From Micropterix aruncella (lineage: Eukaryota > Arthropoda > Insecta > Lepidoptera > Micropterigidae), in assembly GCA_944548615.1 (NCBI GenBank), contig OX155964.1, positions 18,766,653 through 18,830,652 on the forward strand: 64,000 nt of DNA. Direction: 5' to 3'. Position 1 is the first letter of the stretch, and each line of letters starts with the position of its first letter. This document shows, in pieces, positions 16,961 to 29,496 of the stretch. The position numbers were made by a program, and so were the translations under genes. The notes below the pieces were generated by a model. It was not told the origin of the DNA. It made no database searches and saw nothing but the letters and a program-made list of their open reading frames with translations.

Positions 16961-19900
16961 TTAAAGACCCATGCTTCGAGTGACGTGTTCGTAGACGGTC
17001 CAAGCCATGGCCGCCATTAGCGTGCGACGCAGCATGCGCGGGACGGCGCCTTTGAAGTAGCCCGCGGCTCCGTAGGTTTGCTGAATGTGGATGACGGCGC
17101 TCAGGATGGTGGGGAACTTGTCGGGGTACAGTTGCATCTTGGTTTTGACCACGTCTGCGGGGTTGGTGGCCAGCGAGGCCAGGATGCCGGCCGACAGGCC
17201 GCAGGCGAAGTGCAGCCCGCTGGCCCGCGTGCCGTTGCCCTGGAGCCAGTCCTCGGGCAGCGCCTGCTTGCCCTGCGAGTAGAACATGAGGTAGAGGCCG
17301 GAGAAGGGCGCGTCGCGCGCGAGCGTGGGGACCAAGCCGCAGCCCAGGCCCTTGAGGCCTTCCGTGCGCCAGATCGAATTGAGGGCCGACGTTACGCCGC
17401 TGTACTGGTACACGCCCGATTCATATCTGCGGACAAAATTAAAACTTTCATTAATTATCCACGCTGTAGGATCTCTCAACGTGAGACGGCCGATTGCAGT
17501 GATATGTATTGAATAGGATTGTAGTTGTTTAATATCACTTTTTTTAATGATTTTTTCCTGAATCGGTGAAGATTTTGTAACAAAGATATAAATAACATGC
17601 TGAATTTAGGTTAACGATTCTTTGGCTTAATAACTCTTTCAATTTAAAAACGTCAGCTCTAGCTTTTTCAATGCAGATTTTAATCTCCTTGCTCGTGTAT
17701 AGTCAGTCTTCTCAAGATAGTTCCTCCAGCCTAATTCTATATCTGTCGAGAAAAAACGTCTCTATGCTGTCTACTCGCTATATATATACAGGGTGTTCGG
17801 CAGACGGTTGTACATACGATTATGACGGACAAGTGAGGCCCTCACCTACATGCTTGGCCCCAAAAATTTAACCTAGGCCTCACGATTTTTTTAAAATTAT
17901 TTTTTTATAATATGGCGAAATTTTTCATTTCCATGGCTTTAAACTCCATTAACTTCATTTAAAACTGATTAAACAGTCAACATTTTTTTTTATTCGTATC
18001 TAAATTACTAGCAGAATAATAAAAAAAAAATTTGGTTCAGACAACCACCATTAAGAAAAAATTGCCCTGTTTTTTTTTCAGCAATTTACGTCAGTTTTGG
18101 TGAAATGATCAATACCTCCTGTTATTTTGAAATAAAATACGTAAATTGCATACCAATAGAAAGGGCATAACCTAGAGATGTTTTGATTAAATTTGAAGCG
18201 CTCTACCTCTTTTTTTTTTTATTGCAATGAGAAATTGACATTTAAGATTATTTTTAAAGTGTTTTTGTACTTTAGGGCTAATTTTTTTTAATGGTGATTA
18301 TCTGAGCCAAATTTTTTTTCATTATTAATCTGCTACTAATTTAGATACGAATAAAAAAAAATGTTGACTATTTTATCAGTTTTAAATGAAGTTAATGGAG
18401 TTTAAAGCCATGGAAATGAAAAATTTCGCCATATTACAAAAAAAATCATTAAAAAAAATTGTGAGGCCTAGGTTAAATTTTTGGGGCCAAGCATGTAGGT
18501 GAGGGCCTCACTTGTCCGTCATAATCATATGTACAACCGTCTGCCGAACACCCTGTATATTGTTATTTTCTTGTAATTATACATTATTTGACATTTATTA
18601 CACATATAGCTTGTACAATGTGGATAGTAATCTCCTGTTAATAAAAAAACTTACTGATATAGATCACAAAATAGTTTTTTTTAATGTCCTGTCATATGGT
18701 TTGACTACTACTATTTTGCCACCTACATGAAACTGTTGGAAACTACTGACAATTTGATAGCGTTGCACTGCTATTAAAGTTTCGACGTAAATAATGCATT
18801 TGTATAGCCATATAAAGCACTCCAAAGATCGGTTATACAATAATCATAAATTAAACATTTAGTCACTATAACCCTGATGGTATAGTCATAATATATTGCC
18901 ACTTATCAATAGGCCCACTATGTTGTACTCTAGTGTGTGAGCAAATACATAAATTGTATAATCTAGACTAAAGATTACTACATGTATTAAGTTTATGAGA
19001 TATCATAGGACAAACGTACATCAAGCACAAATACAAAAACTCAATAAAATACTCGTACATAGGGAACCTTTAAAATTTTGTTTTGATATTCATATTCACA
19101 TTCACTTATTACATAATTCACATATACATATTCACATTCACATATTACATAATTCACACCACTACGAATTTTAAAAATTAAATACCCGGATGTTATAATT
19201 TTATGATGTTTTTAACCAAATGGCGGAATTATTATGGAATCTGCTTAACGAGGTTTCCACTGCACAAGGACGATATCAAATCATATCGCTTACCGTGTTT
19301 TAATAACAGTGATGGGTATCAAGGCGACGCCGCTCATTGTCCTGGCGACCATTCCCAGCGCAACGGCTTGCAGCGGCCCAACGCCTTTGCCCTCCGTGAC
19401 AAACGTCGCCTTCAGCCAGTGCAAAGACGAAAAATATAAACCGACGCCGGGCACGCACCGAGTGACAGACTGTTTACAAAAGAGAAAATCACCATTAGGA
19501 ACAAAAGAAATGCAAATGCGCCATTTGAATAAATAATAGTTGAAGTAACACTTACAGGCACCATTCCGCGCCATAGTCCAGCTATGTGATCCTGTCGCAC
19601 GATAGAAGAAACGATGTTTATCATGCCGGGTTGAATACGGTGCCTGGAAAAAAGAGAAAAATAATTATTAAAACCGAAATTCAGATACAATAAAAAGGTC
19701 ACATAGAATAGTGATAAATATAAACTTTTTTTTTTTTTTTGTAATTTCTCTTTTGAAATTTACTGACTTAAAAAATTACATTTTAGCAAGGGTTTGAGAG
19801 ACAAAAATTATATTTTTTCTTTAAACCAAAAAAAAATCCATTTTAGTTAAATTACACCTCAGAAAAAGAAGTGAAAATAAGAATATTCGGATACCCAAAA

Positions 19901-20805
19901 AAATATATATTTTACTTAAATTATACCTCAGAAAAAAAGCAAAAACGAGGAAGTCATTGGTTTGGATCAGTGTTTCCTATTGCGATTCCTCCTCAGCGCC
20001 AACAGGGGTATCCCCCCCCCCCCCACCTCTGCACCTGACGGAAAAGAATGATCAAGTTGATCACTCTTTTCCATTACACGTTTTCTTCTCCCTTCATTTA
20101 ACTCTTCAAGCCCCGCGACTTCGATATCGAAGTCAACTGAACGCGTCCAGGAAAAGTGATTTGATTGGGTTTTTCGTGTCATTCTGTATGCAGTTGTATT
20201 TTATTTAAATACTTGATGATACGAATATCATCGTGCATTTAAATAAAATACAACTAAATACGGAATGACACGAAAAACCCAATCAAATCACTTTTCCTGG
20301 ACGCGTTCAGTTGACTTCGATATGGAAGTCGCGGGGCTTGAAGGGTTAAGGGCAGACTATAATCTTTCTTTCGAAAATCGATTCATGCTTCGACTCGTTT
20401 GGGAACAAGCCGCAAGATGGCATTAGTATCTCATTTTCACAAAAAAAAATACATTGATCGTTTTCCCCAGTAGCCCTTCAAATGTTGCTGCTATGCAAAG
20501 GAAGATAGATACAGCAAATGGATCTCAGTGTAATTTTATTAGCAGTAAAAGTAAACAACTTACCCAACGTTACTGGAGACTGCATGCGCCGAGCTCTGTA
20601 GACGCGTCTTCACCAAATCCAGAGGTTGAAACAAAACGGTGCTGAACGTTCCCGAGAAGGAACCAGCGAGGAACGCCTTGATAACCGGGTGGTACTGCGA
20701 AACAAACAAAGCGATTATAAATTAAAACGAATGTAAATTTAACGTTCGATAACTCGCATGAACTGCAGATAAGACGACGAAACTTACATTAGCGAGAATA
20801 TCCAT
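16961..20805 (-). CDS. SLC25A38: Mitochondrial carrier, SLC25A38-type glycine carrier
   Basis: Five coding exons, GT-AG and in phase: 20805-20788, 20694-20564, 19643-19556, 19469-19294, 17426-16961; 292 residues, the usual family length. The start MDILAN is followed by three carrier repeats whose signatures are PLDLVK (P30), PITVIK (P131) and PADVVK (P227), with six membrane helices expected in the inner mitochondrial membrane. The blocks [37 protein letters not shown] [14 protein letters not shown] and [16 protein letters not shown] identify the SLC25A38/Hem25 subfamily, which imports glycine for 5-aminolevulinate and haem synthesis. The T in PITVIK in place of the acidic residue is a subfamily trait. 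The last exon is conspicuously GC-rich compared with its surroundings. The 1.9-kb last intron carries a fold-back element. Confidence 0.93.
17789..18555. mobile_element. 767-bp fold-back element with long inverted repeats, TA-flanked
   Basis: It begins CAGGGTGTTCGGCAGACGG (17789) and ends with the inverse (…CCGAACACCCTG, 18555). It is flanked by TA on both sides within a short TATA run. The arms match for roughly 280 bp each, including aatttaacctaggcctca and its inverse, leaving about 200 bp of centre. TA flanks and CAGGG termini suggest mobilisation by a Tc1/mariner-like enzyme. It is noncoding and lies in the last intron of the SLC25A38-type gene. Confidence 0.82.
19083..19161. repeat. Short tandem repeat (CATATTCACATTCAC unit)
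   Basis: Two head-to-tail units of about 37 bp, each containing catattcacattcac and ttacataattcac, in an intron of the carrier gene. Confidence 0.7.
20098..20349. mobile_element. TTAA-bounded fold-back MITE
   Basis: It is flanked by TTAA at 20098-20101 and 20346-20349. The arms are near-perfect inverse copies of about 110 bp (left cttcaagccccgcgacttcg, right its complement with two or three changes), separated by about 20 bp around 20220. The whole unit can therefore fold as one long hairpin. Termini differ from the 314-bp TTAA family, so this is a separate family. It lies in an intron of the carrier gene. Confidence 0.83.
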
Positions 20806-22079
20806 GGTTGAAATTATCGAAAGTTGTCGAATCGTAAAATCACAGCCAATTGTACGTTACGGTTCGCCGTTTGGAAATAGCAACGATTTTAACTTGGAGT
20901 GCTTGTGTTGAAAATAGAAAGCGGCCTTTATTGCGAAGGGTATATCTTCGGCGTTCGCTTTCAGGCTCAGCAGGTGATCGTATCGGAATAGTCTGAATAG
21001 TAAATGGGGTTTACGCGGAACTTCAGACTGACGAGCATTTTTTGGAACGTCACGGGCAAGAAGCGAAACATGTAAACAACAGTCGCGGATAATTGTTACT
21101 GTTACGGAACGATCGTATCACGGGGGGCGGCGCTCTCGCCTATTTATTTTCAATCACTCGTTTAGCACTCGATGAACGAACACAGGTGAGGACGATGAAC
21201 GCGCTGCGAGAATGCTCGCCGTACGACAGCCAGACTGAGAATGACCGACAGACGGCCGCGTACTGTGAATAAATATGATTGTGTTATCAGCGCGGCGACA
21301 CCCGCCGAGCCGACTGGGGGCACCGGGGTCAGACGCCAAGTCAACACGACTTTATCCATACATTAACGAATTTAAAGCATTCACTCACTGATAACCTACT
21401 TAATATCTACCTTTTAATACTTACATTTCGATCTTTATAGTTATGGACGAAGCGCGAATTCTTAACATCTTTAATACACCTCTGCATGTGCACATTTTTT
21501 AAAACGCTCAAATAATACTGATTATTTTCAAAGTAGTGCATTTTAAAATTATTATTATATTTTTTTATATATCAGCAGTGTATCATGATGTGAGTAGTGG
21601 GCTCTACAGTAAGCAATTAACTAACTAATAGACTTTCATTAACTTTTATATTAAACCGAAATTTATTATCAATTAGGCAAACAAGTTAACGCATTCAATG
21701 CTATTCATTATAATGCAATCATTAATGTATTATGTTCCCCTGTTAAGCAAGTTTCTACAGGCTAGGCTAGAAAAAGACACAAAATGAGCGTTAGAGCTAT
21801 TGTTTTTTTTCTATTCCTTAGAACACTTCTGGAACGGGTTTTATGAGTGTTTTTCTTTTTTCTCCTCTATGGTTGCAAAATGCTGTCTTCATATCATTAT
21901 CTTCATCATGAGAGAAGGCAATGTATCGGGTGATGATCAATTTTCCTAGATATGTGTAACAGCTTTGATGAATGTGCGAATTATGATTCTAGTATACATA
22001 GAGGATGCTGGCATTTAAAATTTTCTTTACAAAGCAGCCTTTATTCAGGTTTAAAGTTTTGTAATGCGGCTTGCTCAAC
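20806..22079. other. 5' flank of the carrier gene
   Basis: Region upstream of the SLC25A38-type start. A GC-richer section with several CpGs (about 21040-21350) could be promoter or an untranslated exon, but no core promoter element is certain. 21400-22079 is AT-rich with nothing recognised. Confidence 0.35.
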
Positions 22080-22085
22080 TTTATT
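22080..22085 (-). promoter_or_regulatory. Possible poly(A) signal AATAAA
   Basis: TTTATT on + reads AATAAA on -, about 430 bp downstream of the stop codon of the 62-residue gene. Assigned by position only. Confidence 0.25.
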
Positions 22086-22513
22086 AGGCATTTGATGAAA
22101 TAATAAGCTTTTAAGATTTTTAAATTGGTGCAGATACCTTCCCAGCGCTGGATCAAGCTTTTATGGGCTTGATGGCTTGACTGACGATTGATTCTTCTTC
22201 TCATACTGTTGTCTTCAGTCAAAAGTTGCGAATTGTAATAGCTTCACTTCACTCTCGAGCTTACGGCCGCGCGAAACCGAGGTCTTATACTTTGTCTATG
22301 CCATTCGCTTGTTCTTGTCTCGATCACTCTCTTGCCCTTTACATTAGCAACTACAGTATCCTGTATTTTGTGATCCTCTTGATACGTCTCAATTATGGAG
22401 ATTCTGTTAAAATTATGATAGGGAGTTCTTCTTTGTTTTTCTACATTCAATTCATCATTTCTAAATTCGAGACACTGTGCCAGTCGCGGAATGCGGAGGA
22501 TTTTGCTTTAAAT

Positions 22514-22992
22514 TCACATTTCGAAGGACTCCACTTCCTTGCACAGGGTCTGGGTAACTTCCGGGTCACTTTCATCCCAAAGAAAAGGATGGAGAAATGG
22601 TGCAGTGATAGCTTTCGGCTGCAAAGAAGTATCTTTAAAGCACCTCGAATGTACTGAAAGAAAATGTTTGTATGACTGACACAAATACCATGAACCGTGA
22701 ATCACAGCTATCTTGCGTGCCGCAAGATAGCTGTTCCACGTTCCTCCCATGAGTTTTAAAAATAACCTCCTCCGTAAAACATATTATTTTCCCCACTCTC
22801 AACGTAATTTCTTACGTATTTTAACGATAACCACTGACGTAACTACAGAAAAGACGTAACGAAAAGCTTATAAACATTATTACCCACCAAATTTCTAAGC
22901 AAACTTACGTCATTCTTCTTTATCTCTTCCGGGTCGTCGGGGGCTGGATTAAGCGATAATTCGATCGGGAGACGTTGGATTGCGCTGGACAT
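22514..22992 (-). CDS. Putative small acidic protein (62 aa), unrecognised
   Basis: Two in-phase exons are proposed. Exon 1 (22992-22909) starts at ATG in a good context (aaaaacATGt) and reads MSSAIQRLPIELSLNPAPDD, ending at AATGAC|gtaagt. Exon 2 (22618-22514) follows acttctttgcag and reads PKAITAPFLHPFLWDESDPE then ends in KEVESFEM and TGA. The joined product is 62 residues, with no signal peptide or membrane span and an acidic C-terminal half. The splice signals are good and the phase fits, which is better than chance. An in-frame ATG upstream (23070) would add 26 residues. I do not recognise the family. It lies divergent from nothing obvious, same strand as the carrier gene 1.7 kb away. 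Confidence 0.5.
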
Positions 22993-25265
22993 GTTTTTCT
23001 CCCGATTACTCGCATCGCTCAGACCTATTTTCAAGCGCTTAACCTCACAAATATCACAGGATATGAACACAATTGTTAAATCTCAGCGGATTTCAGGCGC
23101 TTCAGACAGTCGCATTTTCTATCAAGGTAACCTTCAGATCGTTACGTACGTGTTGTTTTTGTTATCACTCGCAAGAAATCTGTTATCGCCAAATTATTTG
23201 ATTTGACGTTTGTTTGATAACTCGCACAAGTAAACAGGTGATTATAATCTACCATAGAGATCAAATTTATTATCTATTGTAATAAAATAAACGCGTCAAA
23301 ATCGATTTTCGAAAGAAAACGAAGCAGCCGCCATTCTGTAAGCTTGGATTTTGAATTTTGATTGAACTTCTTTCTTCATGCTCTACGCGTTGCCCAATGC
23401 TATGCCACATCGCTAAGGTGGAAGATAGTCGGCGCGACTGTGACGTGTATATAGGAAAGAGCGAGAAAGAAATAGGCAATGGCATATAAATATGTTGGCC
23501 AATGTGTAGAGCGGGTATTACGTCACTGACTACAGTGGATAATCGAGTTGATACAATGTTATTTGGCAATAGTCATTATGGAAATGGCCGCTCGCATTGA
23601 TTTTTTTTTTGTTAAATGTCGCATGAGTAGATAATTTATAATCTACTAAAACATCCGGTCTGTGGTATTATGACCACCGGAAAAAAGGATAAATGTCATA
23701 TATTATTAATTTTTTTTATAAAATTTGAAAGTAAGAACGTCACAGATCCTTTCAAATGACGTATTGATTCATCAAAAACATTAGGTAGGTATCATATTAT
23801 TTTCGCCAGCGGTGAGGTATTTATGCAGTTTCGCAAATTCTTCTACATTGGAGATACTTTAACGTCACCCGATATGTGATTCCGAACTGTAAAAATCTGA
23901 AATCCGAATCTGAAATCTAACTCTAAATAAGCGAGATATAGCCGTTTAAAAAAGCGTGAAACGCCTATATATGGCGGTAGGTTAATTTAGTTTTTTTAAA
24001 CGATTCATAAACACCTATACAACGGAAGGTTAGGTTATTGTTAGTTCTAAATATAGCAGAGTTAGATAAGCTGCAATAATTCCAACAAGGAATGTCAGCC
24101 TCAACCTGGGAAAGAAGGAGAAACGTCGTCTGTTATTTTAGTTTTAAACTTAGTTTTGCGTCAACCGAGATATGCAATTCATTTAATTTTGTGGTCCCTT
24201 GTTCTAAAAATTATTAAGATATAATAAAGTTAGGCTTGCATCTCAAGCTTTCATTGTTTTCAGCGACATCGATTCAAATTGGTTGAAACATTTTCTTTTG
24301 CCTAATTTCCACATATTTTTGAGTTTCACAATACATTTAAGTTATTCTTTTTATAAAAACCTATGTTATACCTACTTTAAACTATAAAGGTTAAAAAAAT
24401 TATTATTTGCGAATCTTTTTTCTTGACATTCCTTCTTTTCCCCCTGTAGTTCACTTGTTTATAAATTCATGATTTGAGTGCGTGAGTACGATAACCTGAA
24501 CGTAGGGGGTCGCTGTAAATAAACAATTTGTTTTATGTAGTTATCGTTTATTTAAAACATGTCGCCAAGCATTTGTTTTTGCATTATCAATGACAAGAAC
24601 AAAGCATTGATTATTTTTAATTACATAATAGGTAGGTATGTGAAACTTTTTTAACGCATAATAGGTACGTTCTGAAAAAGGTTTTATGGCCGCTTATAGA
24701 TATTGGTGATTAAAATACTCCTTTATTAGCGACTGAACCCAGTTTCTGCATTGTTTCGTGGCGAATGCAATGATTGTTACTGAATAATGGTATATTTCGT
24801 GCAGCTTAGGCCATAAGATCCTATTTGTTCTCTGATCGGCCCAACTCAAGATTCAGCTCCTATTCAGAAGCCTCCTTGTGTGGAAGAGGCACAGTATACC
24901 AGACAGTAGCGTATCTTAGAACAAAATTGAAAACGAGGCAAGCTACGTCACGAGTCCAAGGGCTCGCATATGATCGCCACATGTCTACCACTCCGCCAAC
25001 GAAGATGTTCAAACGTTTTGATAAATTTGTCGACCTTCGCGCGCGCGTAACGCCAACTAAAGACGTTCGTCGAGACGTACCCCTCTGCTCACCTCCCTCG
25101 CACCCTATCCCCGCAATCCCATATCGCTTAAGAGTGCGTCTACTATTACCTCGGTATGCTGTACCTACCACGGGTAAGACTCTCGCGTATTAGGCCTCAC
25201 GGCTGGTGTATCGGTTTATCCTAGTGCGATGGACGAAGGTGGACTGTGAGTGGATGCGATAACAG
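22993..25265. other. Intergenic, no supported gene
   Basis: 23280-23570 contains a mixed-composition stretch with a GAGCGAGAAAGAAATAGG block, a string often seen in lepidopteran noncoding DNA. 24830-25190 is open on both strands with no family resemblance and is probably a chance effect of local GC content. No RNA gene is visible. Confidence 0.4.
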
Positions 25266-25416
25266 AATAGAAAGAGATAGCTGCATATGGGCCCCTCTAT
25301 CCCTGTCTAGTCGCCCATACGCACATCGCGTTACTCTCAGTATATTATATTTACGTGTCCCGCGCATGCACGACTAAACAAGGATAGAGGGAATATGCAG
25401 CTACCTCTTTCTATTC
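25266..25416. repeat. Inverted repeat with about 45-bp arms
   Basis: gaatagaaagagatagctgc (about 25265) and its inverse, gcagctacctctttctattc (about 25397-25416), delimit a 150-bp unit. The arms continue through ctctatccctgtctagtcg with several mismatches. It is noncoding and may be an eroded MITE. Confidence 0.65.
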
Positions 25417-28400
25417 CTCTATCGATTTCTCAGGCTGGTCGACTGGCCTATAATCAATGGCTGTAGCTAAGTGGTGCATGATCGAAATTGATCTTTCGTA
25501 ACGAATATGTAACTTTCATGTACCTCATTTTTTTGTTTAATAATAATATTATGAATTTAATATTTAATATGTAGATTACAATGTTTAACGTAACATACCT
25601 GACCATATGCATAAGTTGTTTTTTTTCAATTTTGTTTTGATACTTTCTATTGTGTGATTATTTTTTGTAGAGTTAAGATGACTATTAATATTCTTATAAT
25701 AATTATCTATTTTATATGTATTTTTATGTACAAGGATTCAGCGCCATTTTTTTTATTTGTCTGCCGTGTAAAGCCGATTTTAGTCAACGCTATTGTCAAA
25801 TTAATATTTCTGCTTTAATAGTTTTATATCTACGTATATTGTTATATCAACTGACGAATTCTAATATGGGATAATTAGCTTTAATTGATAATTCATGATT
25901 TTATTGTATATTCTGAATGAATAAATTGAATATGTACTGAAAACTGATCAGAAACAATGAAACTCACAATTTAAATTCTGGAGAACTAGCCATGTCTTTT
26001 GAAGTCTACATTAATAAACCGGATCCACTCATGATCAACGCCGAGCAAAGATGTCTGGGAGCAAAGACCTGAAGTTCGGTATGTTGTTTCGTTTGGCTAA
26101 TTTGGATGACAGATCGAAGACGAGAGTGCAACATTAATAATACCTACCTTGTTTTGTTCTCCGAAACGCGTTTCCAAAAACTCTATAATGGATTCAAGAT
26201 AAGGGACGTAGTACTGTTTTAACACTAACGTAGTACCTAAAACTAATGTAGTACTGTTTTGTTCATTCAGAAGAACTACTACACTCCGACCGGATGATAA
26301 AATTGCCATGCAATCAATGTGTTTTATTATCGCGACGTAATTAAAAATATTTGGATTTGAATATAATATATTAGTGAAAAGCCAGGGGGGGGGATATTAC
26401 TTCTTACCCCCGCCCCCTGCAGGCGCCCGTGAGAGAGGTGCTAAGTATAAGAAACTACGTACCTACGTGAGAATTCGTTTTATTTGAGAAAATTCAGTCG
26501 TTTTCAAACTTTATAGCGATAGTTTGCTTGATCTCGACCCTAAATGTCAGGACTTGAATCTTAAAATTGGGGTTATCTCTATCATTTGGAGAAATGAACA
26601 GGAATGTGTTCTAGTTTTGCAAAAATGTTCTCGAAGGATGTGAAAGTAGTAGGTACAACGTTTTACTTCCTCTTGACTTGCAACAGCGCCAGTACTGGTA
26701 TTTTGGTGGTTTAAAATAAAGTCACTCTTCAATGGGATGAGTGTTTTCTCTCGAGAGAGTGTCATGCCAGCGCCAATACGATAATGCATAAATAAATCTA
26801 TTGCATATATACGATAAATGCATAATGCATCTAATAAAAACAATAATTACGATAAAAGCTTTATTCAATATTCTACAGCTATCCTGTACCGATCTGTAAA
26901 CATTGTTAGTTTATAATTACTAACTTAACCCATACAATAAGTTATGTTATAATGAGTACAAAGTATAATGAGTACAAAGTTGTAATGAGTACAAAAAAAT
27001 ATATTTGTGGGCACAGAACGTGCCACACCAATTTAACCTAAATCCTTTAAGGATGCAAAAGTTTTGGAAGGAGGAGAATGGGAAGGGAAAGGAAAAGGGA
27101 ATTCATTTGGAAGATTTCAATGTCGGTTACCTATCACATTTTCGGCAAAGCATTAAAAAGAAGAGCTTTATGCGCGGTGCAAGAAATGAGAATAAGTCAC
27201 TGCCAGGGATAGAGAGTAGCAGGTTTTCGTCAAATCTCAGAGGGCGTCCATGAGTCGATAGTGCGGTAAATCTGCCGGTGAGATAATCGGGAGCGACGCA
27301 CTCCGAGATCCTGAACAACAGACAGAGAACTCTCATGTTTCCCTCAACAACACACAGAGAACCTCAAACTTATCACTGCACTTCGTTTAATACTCTCATA
27401 TTTCGACAAATTTCATATATTTTTTACACGACTGTCGAACAAAAAGGAGTGTAATGTGTTCAGGATTCATGTATGTATGTTTTCCGTTTCCTTTATTCCA
27501 CCATAGCTTATGAATGCTTGAACCGATTTAGAAGCGTGTGTTATTCTTAGAATCGTTATCCCGTCCCGAGTATTATAGGGTGCCTAAACTGTTTAAATGT
27601 CATTTAAATAATGATTTAAATGTCCAAATATCAATAAATATATCCTGTCTGATTGAGTACGTTTCGGATATATATGCAGCTATATGGATAAATACAAACA
27701 CCCCGAATATTTCATAAAAATCCGTATTACTACTTGAGCACCGAGGGCAACCGATTAAGTGGGCGACGGTGACACGCAATCGTTTTGAGATATCTGCCGC
27801 AGGGCGCGCAGCCCTGCGACGTCTCGCTCTGAAAGACGGGTTTATATGCCCGGCTCACGTGAAGTCCCGCTCGATGGGCTTTGGACAAGGCCCGTCGACT
27901 GATCCACAGAATGCGCTGTTAATAGAGAAAACACGCGTCAACGGGGACGTAGTGGAGCTTCCGTAAATTGAATTTTGTTTCGCCGAATATTTTTTCAACG
28001 AAGTACTTTATTCTCTATCTCTAATTGTTTTTAATAATTAGAAATACAGTAGTTCACTTTTTGTAACGGCAGTCGTGTTTTTTTATTCTTCAAATTAATT
28101 ACTGTTGAAGCGCTGATATCCATTCATTGACGCAAATCCCAGCGTTACTTATCTTGCATTTGAAACGGAAACGCCCAATTGATTCATCAATTAGCCAATG
28201 CCGGCTGGCGATTTTTAATCGAAAGACAAACAACTAACAAGAGTGTTGTTTGCTTGCGGTAGAAATAGATAACGTTACCCCCAGCAGCCGAAGTTGGTAT
28301 CACTCGGTGACCCCTAACCCACTGATAACCCTCCGCAGGGGTCTAGAGTCCAGACGACACAACAAACAGGCTTACTGCGCAGATCACTCCCGAAGATGTA

Positions 28401-28490
28401 AGTATGTAGGGTAGGTAGTTACTTATCGCGAAGTGATATTGATTTCTCTGTAAATCGTTTTACAAGTAATCAGTGTTGAATGAGCCCAAG
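25417..28490. other. Intergenic, with a short tandem repeat and an unassigned GC-rich segment
   Basis: Three tandem units of about 17 bp (ataatgagtacaaagt type) lie at 26946-26997. Around 27440-27560 a block containing 'gcttgaaccgatttagaagc' resembles part of the repeat at 45130-45310 (with 'gtgaaccgatttcgatgcg'), probably one dispersed family. 27769-27966 is GC-rich and open for 65 codons, but neither its frame nor a possible acceptor at 27793 gives a recognisable protein. Confidence 0.35.
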
Positions 28491-28494
28491 GTGT

Positions 28495-28802
28495 AAAGGG
28501 CTCTCTAGACGATCGAGCATGCTTGTCAAGCATCGCGTCCCGGGCTGTGAGGGGATCGTAAACCGCAGGAAATATGCAAATACATTTTTGAAATATTGAC
28601 GAAAAATGCCTAATTGTGTAGTTTTATACCAGGGAGTCAATCATTCATTAGTAAATTACGTCTAATTAACGTAACTACCTGGTTATAAACTACAAAATTA
28701 GGTATTTTTGGTAAATATTATTATTTCCTGCGGTTTACGATCCCTTCCCTGCCCGCGGCGCGAAGCTTGTCAAGTATGCTTGTTTGTCTAGAGAGCCCCT
28801 AA
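28495..28802. mobile_element. MITE, about 305 bp, with inverted ends
   Basis: Left end AAGGGCTCTCTAGAC and right end GTCTAGAGAGCCCCT are inverse. The match extends through gcatgcttgtcaagc, ggatcgtaaaccgcaggaaat and aatgcctaattgtgtagttt with mismatches, giving arms of about 130 bp. It is flanked by TA on each side. No coding capacity. Confidence 0.75.
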
Positions 28803-28993
28803 GGATTGTCTATTAAATAGTTGCGAGGATACAAGTAAACATTTCATTCCTAAAGTTGTGGTTTTGTTTCTTTCACACATATTGCCTTTTTCCGCCATCA
28901 CGTTCCATCCGAGACTATCAAAAGACAGAAAGGAAGGTTATGTTTTCATATTTATTACCATATCATACACACAGGCGCACACACGCTCGTGTA

Positions 28994-29496
28994 TAATGCT
29001 AAGTTTACACAGGTTTCATAGATAATGCTTAGTGCTTCTCATTGTCACTAATACGTAATGTCAGCATGTTAGTGCTTAGTATTAGTGAAACTGAAACTCC
29101 AGGGCAAGTGAATAGAAGCCGATCTTATTTACTAAGCGAAAAGTGACTACCCCCTACCGTAATTACAATGACTCGTGTGAACAGCCGCGGCAAGGGTTAG
29201 TGACAAATTGAAACGGCAAGTGAACACACTTGCCTGTTTACAGTCTCTGTTTACGTGACATTTAAGTTTATTTTGTGATTATGGCAGCAGAAAGGTGGAA
29301 TGCGAAAACAACTATAAAATTCACCCAGAAATTTAAGTCCTATGAAAAATAGGGCGGCGGTGGTTTTCCCTTTCGAACGGATGTCGTTCCACTATAATAT
29401 CTTCTGCTAATACCAACGTGTAATAGGTTACTTTTCATGATCTAGCGACTAGTTCTACTAAGTGACAAGTATTAAGCGCGTGTAAACCTAGCATTA
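28994..29496 (+). mobile_element. PIF/Harbinger-like remnant with truncated MADF start
   Basis: The ends TAATGCTAAGTTTACAC (28994) and GTGTAAACCTAGCATTA (29496) are inverse, with further matches inside. From 29281 the + strand reads MAAERWNAKTTIKFTQKFKS, then YEK and stop. That fits the opening of a MADF DNA-binding domain as found in PIF/Harbinger accessory proteins. The frame stops where the conserved YxCLW core would follow, so this is an internally deleted derivative. The superfamily call is inference. Confidence 0.55.

Noticed and set aside
17078..17512. 144-codon open frame on + across the carrier gene
   Set aside because: Shadow of the GC-rich last exon of the SLC25A38-type gene.
24825..25193. 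122-codon open frame on +
   Set aside because: The opposite strand is open as well over almost the same span, so the lack of stops reflects composition; no recognisable motif.
27769..27966. GC-rich 65-codon frame on +
   Set aside because: Neither the plain frame nor frames starting at the possible acceptor (ccgcag) resemble a known protein, and no matching exon was found nearby.
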